Shown here one piece after another: positions 15,910-23,568 of a stretch of 33,677 nt of DNA. The notes beneath the pieces were generated by a model. That model searched no databases and was not told the DNA's origin. It saw only the letters and a program-made list of their open reading frames with translations. The stretch spans positions 1 to 33,677 of the forward strand of contig NZ_JACJRU010000062.1 in NCBI RefSeq assembly GCF_014697425.1, read 5' to 3'. Both the position numbers and the translations under genes were made by a program. Source of the DNA: Nostoc sp. FACHB-110. GTDB lineage: Bacteria > Cyanobacteriota > Cyanobacteriia > Cyanobacteriales > Nostocaceae. Each line of letters opens with the position of its first letter. Position 1 is the first letter of the stretch.

Positions 15910-16580
15910 AGAGCGAACTAATGTAGATTAACCCAGGTTTTTTCCCTAAAATTAGTGTACTACAGCAAATATACTGTGATTATCGCTGATAATATCCCCA
16001 ATTCCTCTAAAAATTTGAAGCGTATAGGTCAATGAATTTTGGCGATTTTTCACTCAAAATGAGGGATTTAGAGCGGTAAACAGAGCGATCGCATTTTTTT
16101 GATTTATTACAGCAAATTGCCTATAAATAAGGTAAAAATCTCCGCAAAAACTCTTATCTCTAAAAGACTTTTAACTTTGTTACCTGTCACCTGTTCTTTT
16201 TTTCTCCGATAAATCTTCAATAATAACAATATTCCCTTGCCCTCTGTCAAAGGTAATATTTACAGATTTAAAAAATAAATTTATCAAGTCAAATAGTCTT
16301 TTATTTTCTGTTATGCCAATAAATAAATTAGGTTTAAAAAAATCTTAAAAACAACCACTTACTACTACTAAATCTGTTACTCTCTCAAACAGTCAGCATT
16401 GAGAAATATTCAGAATTATTCAACATTTCCCCAGTTGATTGAGATAACTACTAATTCCGATTTTCCGATATTTACAAATATCGGAAAAATTCGTCATGGG
16501 TAAGATGGCCATGACTGCATCGAAGACTAAACTAGCTTACTGAACAGAGTCAAAATCCTGTTGTAATCCGGAACTTTAAT
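15910..16580. other. Gene-free divergent region between CHAT gene and phosphoketolase gene
   Basis: This 671-bp A/T-rich stretch separates two divergent genes. I see no gene in it. It has a HIP1 octamer near 16083 and the strong palindrome at 16461-16488, and must contain promoters in both directions. A possible weak ribosome-binding site (GGAA, near 16570) precedes the phosphoketolase start. Confidence 0.6.
16461..16488. promoter_or_regulatory. 28-bp palindrome upstream of phosphoketolase
   Basis: TTTTCCGATATTT (16461-16473) and AAATATCGGAAAA (16476-16488) are perfect 13-bp inverted repeats with a 2-bp centre, ending 93 bp before the phosphoketolase start. A half-site-like ATTCCGA precedes it at 16454-16460. 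The 2-nt centre is too short for an RNA hairpin loop, so a dimeric DNA-binding regulator is more likely. Confidence 0.55.
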
Positions 16581-18962
16581 ATGACTTTAGCAATCTCTCC
16601 ACAAGCAAAGCCGTTAACAGACGACCAATTGCAGAAAATCAATGCCTACTGGCGTGCAGCTAATTATTTGTCAGTAGGGCAAATATATTTACTCGACAAT
16701 CCACTGCTAAGAGAACCCCTAAAAATTGAACACGTCAAACCCAGGCTATTAGGACACTGGGGAACCACACCAGGGTTGAACTTTATTTATGTTCACCTCA
16801 ACCGCATCATCAAAAAATATGATTTAAACATGATTTACATTGCCGGGCCTGGTCATGGCGGCCCCGGTTTAGTGGCTAACACCTACCTAGAAGGCACTTA
16901 CAGCGAATATTACTCGCATATTTCCCAAGATGCAGAGGGAATGAAGCACCTGTTTAAACAGTTTTCCTTTCCTGGGGGAATTCCTAGCCACGTCGCCCCA
17001 GAAACACCTGGTTCAATTCACGAAGGCGGCGAATTAGGTTATGCAATTAGTCACGCTTATGGTGCAGCGTTTGATAATCCTGACTTAATTGTGGCGGCTG
17101 TGGTTGGTGATGGTGAAGCCGAAACTGCGGCTTTAGCAGCAAGTTGGCATTCTAACAAGTTTCTCAACCCAGTCAATGATGGGGCAGTTTTGCCAATTCT
17201 GCACCTTAACGGCTATAAAATTGCTAACCCTACGCTGTTATCCCGCTTAAGCGAAGAAGAATTAGAAAGCTTATTCGTGGGCTATGGTTACAAACCATAC
17301 TTTGTTGAAGGTTCAGAACCTGCCGAAGTTCACCAACAAATGGCGGCGACATTAGACACCATCATTGCAGAAATTCAAAATATTCAACGAGAAGCCCGCA
17401 TACATGGTTTTAAACAACGTCCGCAATGGCCAATGATTGTATTGCGTACTCCCAAAGGCTGGACTGGGCCAAAAGAAGTGGATGGAAAAAAAACCGAAGG
17501 CTTTTGGCGATCGCATCAAGTCCCCTTTGGGGCAATATCTAAACAACCAGAACATCTAAAATTATTAGAAGACTGGATGAAGAGTTACAAGCCCGAAGAA
17601 CTCTTCGATGCTAACGGCAAACTCATCTCAGAACTCGCAGCATTAGCCCCCACAGGTCTACGGCGGATGGGTGACAATCCCCACGCCAATGGCGGTATCT
17701 TGTTGCGTGATTTGAAGATGCCCAAATTCCAAGACTACGCCGTCAAATTTACCAAACCCGGCACAGTCGAAGCAGAAGCGACCAAAGTCATGGGCCAATT
17801 TCTGCGGGATGTGATGAAACTCAACCTTGATACCAAGAACTTCCGCATTGTCGGCCCCGATGAAACAGCCTCTAATCGCATCGATGCTGTCCTAGAAGTC
17901 ACCAACCGCACTTGGGTTGAACCAATTCTCCCCGAAGACGAACACCTATCACCTGATGGTCGAGTGATGGAAGTTCTCAGCGAAACTAACTGTCAAGGTT
18001 GGTTAGAAGGGTATCTTCTCACAGGCCGTCACGGCTTCTTCTCTTGCTACGAAGCATTTATTCACATTATTGATTCTATGTTCAACCAGCACGCCAAATG
18101 GTTGAAAACTACTCGTCATATTCCTTGGCGTAGACCAATCGCTTCCCTCAATTACTTACTTACCTCTCACGTTTGGCGACAAGACCACAATGGTTTCTCT
18201 CACCAAGACCCTGGTTTTATCGACCATGTGATGAACAAAAAATCAGAAATCATTCGCGTCTATTTACCACCCGACGCTAACACCTTGCTTTCTGTCACCG
18301 ACCATTGCTTAAGAAGCCGTCACTATGTCAACGTGGTTGTAGCTGGTAAACAGCCAGCATTGCAATATCTCGATATGGATACAGCCGTCAAACACTGCAC
18401 CAAAGGTATTGGTATTTGGGAATGGGCCAGCAACGACCAAGGTAGCGAACCCGATGTCGTCATGGCTTGTGCTGGAGATGTCCCCACTCTAGAAACCTTA
18501 GCAGCTGTCGATATCTTGCGGCAAAACTTCCCTGACTTAAAAGTGCGGGTAGTGAATGTTGTCGATTTAATGACATTACAGCCAAAAAGTGAACATCCTC
18601 ACGGTTTAAGCCCAAGAGATTTCGACACCATTTTCACCAACGATAAACCAGTCATCTTTGCCTTTCATGGCTATCCTTGGCTAATTCACCGCCTCACCTA
18701 CCGCCACACCAACCACCATAACCTCCATGTGCGCGGCTATAAAGAAGAAGGAACCACCACCACACCCTTTGATATGGTGGTTCTCAACGACCTCGATCGC
18801 TATCATCTAGTCATGGATGTAATCGACCGTGTACCTAAATTAGGTGCTAAAGCAGCTTACGTTAAACAACACCTGCAAGATAAGCTGATCGAACACAAAC
18901 AATACATTTCTCAGTACGGCGAAGATATGCCCGAAATTAGCAACTGGAAATGGCCTTATTAA
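16581..18962 (+). CDS. xfp: Phosphoketolase (xylulose-5-P/fructose-6-P)
   Basis: This thiamine-diphosphate enzyme splits xylulose 5-phosphate (and often fructose 6-phosphate) with phosphate to acetyl phosphate plus glyceraldehyde 3-phosphate (or erythrose 4-phosphate). The 793-residue length is standard. Family marks are GHWGTTPGLNFIYVHLNR near the start, GPGHGGPG, SHVAPETPGSIHEGGELGY, and the ThDP motif GDGEAETAALAASWHSNKF beginning at about residue 176. The later SCYEAFIHIIDSM and the histidine-rich SHQDPG are also typical. In cyanobacteria it forms a carbon-saving bypass to acetyl units in the dark and with sugars. The next genes in the same direction are Gap1, pyruvate kinase and transaldolase. 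Gap1 could use its glyceraldehyde 3-phosphate. Two phosphoketolase types occur in cyanobacteria; I cannot tell the substrate preference. Confidence 0.95.
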   Translation: MTLAISPQAKPLTDDQLQKINAYWRAANYLSVGQIYLLDNPLLREPLKIEHVKPRLLGHWGTTPGLNFIYVHLNRIIKKYDLNMIYIAGPGHGGPGLVANTYLEGTYSEYYSHISQDAEGMKHLFKQFSFPGGIPSHVAPETPGSIHEGGELGYAISHAYGAAFDNPDLIVAAVVGDGEAETAALAASWHSNKFLNPVNDGAVLPILHLNGYKIANPTLLSRLSEEELESLFVGYGYKPYFVEGSEPAEVHQQMAATLDTIIAEIQNIQREARIHGFKQRPQWPMIVLRTPKGWTGPKEVDGKKTEGFWRSHQVPFGAISKQPEHLKLLEDWMKSYKPEELFDANGKLISELAALAPTGLRRMGDNPHANGGILLRDLKMPKFQDYAVKFTKPGTVEAEATKVMGQFLRDVMKLNLDTKNFRIVGPDETASNRIDAVLEVTNRTWVEPILPEDEHLSPDGRVMEVLSETNCQGWLEGYLLTGRHGFFSCYEAFIHIIDSMFNQHAKWLKTTRHIPWRRPIASLNYLLTSHVWRQDHNGFSHQDPGFIDHVMNKKSEIIRVYLPPDANTLLSVTDHCLRSRHYVNVVVAGKQPALQYLDMDTAVKHCTKGIGIWEWASNDQGSEPDVVMACAGDVPTLETLAAVDILRQNFPDLKVRVVNVVDLMTLQPKSEHPHGLSPRDFDTIFTNDKPVIFAFHGYPWLIHRLTYRHTNHHNLHVRGYKEEGTTTTPFDMVVLNDLDRYHLVMDVIDRVPKLGAKAAYVKQHLQDKLIEHKQYISQYGEDMPEISNWKWPY

Positions 18963-18965
18963 ATT

Positions 18966-19023
18966 AAAAGGGAACGGGGAAGAAGGAACAGAAATCACTG
19001 TTGCCTCTTCCCTTTTCCCTTTT
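18966..19023 (+). terminator. Terminator hairpin after phosphoketolase
   Basis: An 18-nt arm starting AAAAGGGAAC (18966-18983) pairs imperfectly with the arm ending TTCCCTTTT (19006-19023), 3 bp after the stop codon. The right arm ends in TTTT. This fits an intrinsic terminator for the phosphoketolase transcript, though the C/T-rich arm also resembles intergenic repeat DNA. Confidence 0.5.
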
Positions 19024-19405
19024 GCCTAATTAATAATTGATAATTCCGCTACAGAATTCGTTACATATTTGTTACTAATGTTTAATTTAAGTTGAAGTAG
19101 GCATAAGTTAGTTAGAAATAAGTAGCTTGCATCAACTGTGTACAAGAGAATACATGGAAAAGAGATGCTGAGGCGAAAGATTAGGATTTATTACTCAGCA
19201 AAAATTACTTTTTCCAGTTAATTTGCCAAAATTAAAGTCTCTGGTAAAGACAAATCACAACAAGACAATCAAACATTAAAAGATGCCAAGTAAATATGCT
19301 TTAGCCGACTGAAACTGTCAGGATCAGAAAGTAAACATTAAAGGCGATCGCGTTTGAGTTGTAACTTTCTCCTTTTGTTCAACTCTCACAACAGGAGGTT
19401 TAATC
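19024..19405. other. Long upstream region of gap1
   Basis: No gene is visible in this 382-bp stretch. It contains a GTA-N8-TAC sequence at 19140-19153, a HIP1 octamer near 19346 and the strong ribosome-binding site AGGAGG at 19393-19398. Its length and lack of frames suggest a regulated promoter and a long leader. Confidence 0.5.
19140..19153 (+). promoter_or_regulatory. Possible NtcA site (GTA-N8-TAC) upstream of gap1
   Basis: GTACAAGAGAATAC matches the NtcA consensus core GTA-N8-TAC. A TAGGAT that could serve as the -10 box begins 29 bp after the site, slightly further than the usual 20-24. The start codon is 253 bp downstream. Such cores also arise by chance, so this is tentative. Confidence 0.3.
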
Positions 19406-20443
19406 TTGGCTAAATTGAAAGTAGGCATTAACGGATTTGGTCGTATTGGTCGGCTAGTATTGCGTGCAGGCATTTTTAACCCCAACATCGAATTTGTCGG
19501 CATTAATGACTTAGTACCGCCAGATAACCTCGCTTACCTATTGAAGTACGATTCTACCCACGGTAAGTTTAAAGGCAAGGTAGAAGCCAGAGAAGACGGT
19601 ATCGTAATTGATGAGCATTTTATCCCTTGCGTTTCCGTGAGAAATCCTGCCGAATTGCCTTGGGGCAAATTAGGTGCAGACTATGTAGTCGAATCTACCG
19701 GACTCTTCACTGATTATGAAGGCGCATCTAAGCACTTAGCTGCAGGTGCAAAGCGCGTTATCATTTCCGCACCGACAAAAGACCCCGATAGAGTTCCAAC
19801 TTTGCTAATGGGCGTAAACCACGACTTATTCAACCCCAGCAAAGATTTAATCGTTTCCAACGCTAGTTGTACTACAAATTGTCTGGCTCCCATTGCTAAA
19901 GTCATCAATGATAACTTTGGTTTAACCGAAGGGTTGATGACTACAGTACACGCCATGACTGCAACTCAACCCACAGTAGATGGCCCCAGCAAAAAAGACT
20001 GGCGCGGTGGACGAGGCGCAGCCCAAAACATTATCCCTTCCTCTACAGGTGCAGCTAAAGCTGTGGCTTTAGTATTACCAGAGTTAAAAGGTAAGTTAAC
20101 TGGGATGGCGTTCCGTGTTCCTACCCCTGATGTGTCGGTAGTTGACCTCACCTTTAAAACTGCCAAAGCCACCAGCTATAAAGAAATCTGTGCAGCGATG
20201 AAAGCAGCCGCCGAAGGTTCCTTAGCTGGTGTTTTAGGCTACACCGACGAAGAAGTAGTTTCTACAGATTTTCAAGGTGATACTCACTCCAGCATTTTCG
20301 ACGCAGGTGCAGGAATTGAGTTAAATGCCAATTTCTTTAAAGTTGTTTCTTGGTATGACAACGAGTGGGGCTACTCCAACCGTGTAGTTGACCTGTTGTT
20401 GTCGATGGCGAAGAAAGAACAACTTTTGGCTGTACCAGCTTAA
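19406..20443 (+). CDS. gap1: Glyceraldehyde-3-phosphate dehydrogenase, NAD type (Gap1)
   Basis: The enzyme oxidises glyceraldehyde 3-phosphate with NAD and phosphate to 1,3-bisphosphoglycerate in glycolysis. The 345-residue protein has the Rossmann start KVGINGFGRIGRLVLR, the catalytic SNASCTTNC with C155, and WYDNEWGYSNR near the end. The segment DGPSKKDWRGGRGAAQNI, with Pro after Gly, is like E. coli GapA and differs from the DASHRDLRRAR type of the photosynthetic NADP-linked Gap2, so this is the catabolic Gap1. The start is a TTG at 19406: AGGAGG sits 7 nt before it and there is no in-frame ATG nearby. Gap1 lies between phosphoketolase and pyruvate kinase, in keeping with sugar breakdown in the dark or in heterocysts. 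Confidence 0.94.
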   Translation: MAKLKVGINGFGRIGRLVLRAGIFNPNIEFVGINDLVPPDNLAYLLKYDSTHGKFKGKVEAREDGIVIDEHFIPCVSVRNPAELPWGKLGADYVVESTGLFTDYEGASKHLAAGAKRVIISAPTKDPDRVPTLLMGVNHDLFNPSKDLIVSNASCTTNCLAPIAKVINDNFGLTEGLMTTVHAMTATQPTVDGPSKKDWRGGRGAAQNIIPSSTGAAKAVALVLPELKGKLTGMAFRVPTPDVSVVDLTFKTAKATSYKEICAAMKAAAEGSLAGVLGYTDEEVVSTDFQGDTHSSIFDAGAGIELNANFFKVVSWYDNEWGYSNRVVDLLLSMAKKEQLLAVPA

Positions 20444-20446
20444 AAA

Positions 20447-20495
20447 GTATGAAGTGTGAAGTGTGAAGTCTGAAGTATGAAGTCTGAAGTCTGAA
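20447..20495. repeat. Short tandem heptad repeat, seven GTNTGAA units
   Basis: Seven consecutive 7-bp units follow the gap1 stop: GTATGAA, GTGTGAA twice, GTCTGAA, GTATGAA and GTCTGAA twice. This is an STRR array as found in heterocystous cyanobacteria. Only the third base varies. Confidence 0.85.
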
Positions 20496-20526
20496 ATTCA
20501 TACTTTCCAAGCCACAAATTATTCAT

Positions 20527-20597
20527 CTTGTGGGGTGGGCATCTTGCCCCTTTGTAGGAAGTAAGGACACCCATGCCACAAGAAAATGATGTTTTTT
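20527..20597 (+). terminator. Hairpin and T-run after gap1
   Basis: CTTGTGG (20527-20533) pairs with CCACAAG (20576-20582), extended inward by GTGGG with CCCAT after one mismatch. A run of six T follows at 20592-20597. The arms contain the GTGGGGTGGGCA sequence also seen at 5780, so this may be a dispersed repeat acting as a terminator. Confidence 0.4.
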
Positions 20598-20717
20598 ATC
20601 TAGAAGTAACTGAGAATTCATACTCAATTTTACATAGGAAAAAAGTGATATGAAGCACAAGTGATATAGATGACTGGAATATCTATATCGCAATTTATAC
20701 CTAAACCCCTCATCCCT

Positions 20718-22148
20718 ATGCGTCGAACAAAAATTATTTGCACTGTTGGCCCTGCTAGTTCTGCACCTCAAAGACTCGAAGCCCTAGTCGAGGCTGGTAT
20801 GAATGTGGCGCGGCTGAATTTCTCGCACGGGGCGCATGAATTTCATGCACAAACAGCCCAGCATTTGCGGCAAATTAGTAAAGAGCAAAAAAAGCCATTG
20901 GCAATTATGCAAGACCTTTGTGGCCCAAAAATCCGCTTAGGCACTTTACCACCAGAAGGGTTAATGGTTGAGGCTGGTGAAGAAGTTACCTTTGTCTTGC
21001 AAGAAAAAGGCAGCAGCATCGACGAATTGCCTTTACCATTGCCAACTTTATTTGCAATGGTTCGACCAGGGGAACCGATTTTAATTAATGATGGACGCGT
21101 CAAATTAATTGTCAGCGATCGCGATGCCGATAGAATTCGGGCGTTGGTGAAAATTGGCGGTTTAATTTCCACCCACAAGGGAGTAAATTTGCCAGAAACA
21201 CCCTTACCTGTGAGTTCTATCACCGAAAAAGACTTGATGGATTTGCGCTTTGGCATCCAGTTGGGTGTGGATTTTGCGGCGGTTTCTTTCGTGCGATCGC
21301 CCCAAGATTTAGAACCCGCCCAGAGGATGATCGAAGCAGCTGGGGCTTCAATTCGCTTGATTGCCAAAATTGAACGACCAGAAGCAGTGGAAAATTTTGA
21401 CTCCATTTTAAAAGTTGCCGACGGCATTATGATTGCCCGTGGCGATTTAGGAGTAGAAGTACCAATTCACGAAGTTCCCTTGATTCAAAAGGATATTATT
21501 CGCCGTTGCAATCAAGCAGGTAAACCAGTGATTACCGCTACCCAAATGCTGGAGTCAATGATTAGCGCGCCCGACCCCACCCGCGCCGAAGCCACCGACG
21601 TGGCTAACTCCATTTTGGATGGAACCGATGCCGTCATGCTATCTGGAGAAACCGCCGTCGGGCAGTATCCTGTTGGTGCGGTACAAGTCATGCACAACAT
21701 CGCAGTCCACACAGAAAAAGCTCTACAAGAAGGCGGTAAACATTCTTGGTGTCACGAAGCAGGTAGCCTTAGCGTTACCGAATCAGTCGCCGAAGCAGTT
21801 TGTCGTATTGCTTATGAAACAGGTGCAAAAGCAATTCTCTGTAACACCACATCAGGAAGCACAGCAAAATTAGTCTCAAAATACCGTCCTTCAGCACCAA
21901 TCATTGCCCTCACACCTGATGAAAATGCCTATCGCCAACTAGCACTTTCTTGGGGCGTAGAACCAATACTTATTCCCCCAGTTCATAACGCCGAAGAAAT
22001 GTTTGTCAACGTCGTCAACACAGTTGTAGACACGGGTTTGGTCAATGAAGGCGATAAAGTTGTAATTACTTCTGGCGTACCAATTGGTAAATCAGGCACA
22101 ACTAGTTTAATTAAAGTGCATTCAATTGGACAGCCAATTCTGGCATGA
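20718..22148 (+). CDS. pyk: Pyruvate kinase (short form)
   Basis: The enzyme converts phosphoenolpyruvate and ADP to pyruvate and ATP, the last step of glycolysis. Starting at 20718 gives MRRTKIICTVGPAS, the usual N-terminus, and a 476-residue protein; the ATG at 20670 would add 16 residues without family support but cannot be excluded. Motifs visible are GMNVARLNFSHG, the catalytic segment KIERPEAVENFDSIL with the K-x-E/D pattern, MIARGDLGVEVP, TATQMLESM and DGTDAVMLSGETA. The C-terminal PEP-utiliser-like extension of the longer cyanobacterial isozyme is absent. It follows gap1 in the same direction with 274 bp between, so it may have its own promoter. Confidence 0.94.
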   Translation: MRRTKIICTVGPASSAPQRLEALVEAGMNVARLNFSHGAHEFHAQTAQHLRQISKEQKKPLAIMQDLCGPKIRLGTLPPEGLMVEAGEEVTFVLQEKGSSIDELPLPLPTLFAMVRPGEPILINDGRVKLIVSDRDADRIRALVKIGGLISTHKGVNLPETPLPVSSITEKDLMDLRFGIQLGVDFAAVSFVRSPQDLEPAQRMIEAAGASIRLIAKIERPEAVENFDSILKVADGIMIARGDLGVEVPIHEVPLIQKDIIRRCNQAGKPVITATQMLESMISAPDPTRAEATDVANSILDGTDAVMLSGETAVGQYPVGAVQVMHNIAVHTEKALQEGGKHSWCHEAGSLSVTESVAEAVCRIAYETGAKAILCNTTSGSTAKLVSKYRPSAPIIALTPDENAYRQLALSWGVEPILIPPVHNAEEMFVNVVNTVVDTGLVNEGDKVVITSGVPIGKSGTTSLIKVHSIGQPILA

Positions 22149-22379
22149 AGTATCTAAAATAGGGCTAAAACCAAGCGTTAAGAAAGATTTCCAGTATTGG
22201 AATGAGAACAACAGTAGAGAGTGTTAATAAATAGGGGTGTAAGGGTTTAAGGGTGTGAGGGTTGTAAGTGAAGGATGGTTGGCTGTTCTTCCTTCCCCCT
22301 ACACCCCATACCCCATACCCGACACCCGCCCCGAAAGGGCTTTGGTAAATCCTACACAAATAACCATTACGGAGTTTAT

Positions 22380-23378
22380 ATGTCTAAAAATTTACTAGAA
22401 CAATTGCGCGAAGTTACTGTAGTAGTTGCCGATACCGGGGACATTAAAGCTATTGAAAAATTTAAACCCCAGGATGCTACAACTAATCCCTCACTGATTA
22501 CTGCTGCGGCACAAATGCCAGAGTATCAAGAAATTGTTGACCAAACCTTACTGCAAGCCAAAAAAGATGCAGGCGCAGGTGCTAGCCAATCACAGATAGT
22601 ATCCTTAGCTTTTGACCGTTTGGCAGTATCTTTTGGCTTAAAGATTTTGCAAATTATCCCTGGTCGCGTTTCTACAGAAGTAGATGCCCGCTTATCTTAC
22701 GACACTGAAGCAACTGTAACTAAAGCTAGAGAATTGATTGCTCAGTATAAAGCAGCTGGTGTTTCTAGCGATCGCGTCTTAATTAAAATTGCCAGCACTT
22801 GGGAAGGAATTAAGGCTGCGGAAATTTTGGAAAAAGAAGGCATTCACTGTAACTTAACTTTATTGTTTGGTTTGCATCAAGCGATCGCTTGTGCAGAATC
22901 AGGCATTACCCTAATTTCTCCCTTCGTCGGCCGTATTCTTGACTGGTACAAAAAATCAACCGGACGCGACAGCTACCCCTCTGCTGAAGATCCAGGCGTA
23001 TTGTCCGTTACCAAAATCTATAACTACTATAAAAAATTCGGTTATAAAACCGAAGTTATGGGCGCAAGCTTCCGCAACGTTGGCGAAATCACCGAATTAG
23101 CAGGCTGCGACTTACTCACCATCTCTCCCTCATTGTTAGGCGAATTGCAAGCCACCATCGGCGAACTACCCCGCAAACTCGACCCCGCCAAAGCAGCCAC
23201 CTCCGACATCGAAAAAATCTCCATCGACAAAGCCACCTTCGATAAGATGCACGCCGCAGACCAAATGGCTTACGACAAACTAGACGAAGGCATCAAAGGC
23301 TTTACCAAAGCCCTAGAAGACCTAGAAAAACTCTTGGCAGAAAGACTAGCCAAACTAGAAGTAGTACCTAGCCATTAA
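22380..23378 (+). CDS. tal: Transaldolase (TalB type)
   Basis: Transaldolase moves a dihydroxyacetone unit between sedoheptulose 7-phosphate and glyceraldehyde 3-phosphate in the oxidative/non-oxidative pentose phosphate pathway. Start at 22380 is set by GGAG at 22371-22374, 5 nt before ATG, and by the family N-terminus SKNLLEQLREVTVVVADTGD; the in-frame codon at 22275 is in intergenic DNA. The product has 332 residues. Visible motifs are DATTNPSLI, the Schiff-base strand VLIKIASTWEGI (K136 in my count), CNLTLLFG, ISPFVGRILDWYKK and the GASFRNVGEI segment. It is not next to zwf/opcA here, unlike the usual tal locus of Nostocales, so it is either a second copy or a rearranged one. Confidence 0.95.
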   Translation: MSKNLLEQLREVTVVVADTGDIKAIEKFKPQDATTNPSLITAAAQMPEYQEIVDQTLLQAKKDAGAGASQSQIVSLAFDRLAVSFGLKILQIIPGRVSTEVDARLSYDTEATVTKARELIAQYKAAGVSSDRVLIKIASTWEGIKAAEILEKEGIHCNLTLLFGLHQAIACAESGITLISPFVGRILDWYKKSTGRDSYPSAEDPGVLSVTKIYNYYKKFGYKTEVMGASFRNVGEITELAGCDLLTISPSLLGELQATIGELPRKLDPAKAATSDIEKISIDKATFDKMHAADQMAYDKLDEGIKGFTKALEDLEKLLAERLAKLEVVPSH

Positions 23379-23466
23379 AATTTCTCGGAATTACGCAAAA
23401 ACCCTTTAAACGCTTCTTACTTCGCGCTCTTTGCGTCCTTGGCGGTTCGTTCTTCTTGTAAATTAC

Positions 23467-23508
23467 GGTGGGCATACTTCGACAAGCTCAGTACAAGTCT
23501 TGCCCACC
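23467..23508. repeat. Dispersed palindromic repeat (GGTGGGCA...TGCCCACC)
   Basis: A perfect 8-bp inverted repeat, GGTGGGCA and TGCCCACC, frames TACTTCGACAAGCTCAGTAC. Related pieces are seen at 5783-5810, 6054-6072 and 20531. It lies between the convergent tal and leuS genes. Confidence 0.6.
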
Positions 23509-23516
23509 ATAAATAT

Positions 23517-23540
23517 GGGACAGGTGTTATCACCCGTCCC
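23517..23540. terminator. Bidirectional hairpin between tal and leuS
   Basis: GGGACAGGTG (23517-23526) and CACCCGTCCC (23531-23540) form a 10-bp stem with one mismatch and a TTAT loop, 28 bp after the leuS stop. It sits between convergent genes, so it can end both transcripts. A/T-rich DNA follows on both sides but there is no perfect T-run. Confidence 0.5.
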
Positions 23541-23568
23541 ACAATAATTTGGAATATTTTATCTACCC

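Noticed and set aside
20843..21427. 194-codon minus-strand frame inside pyruvate kinase
   Set aside because: It lies wholly antisense to a well-conserved enzyme gene and shows no domain.
22275..22379. N-terminal extension of transaldolase
   Set aside because: It reads through intergenic repeat DNA, while GGAG 5 nt before 22380 and the family N-terminus fix the start there.
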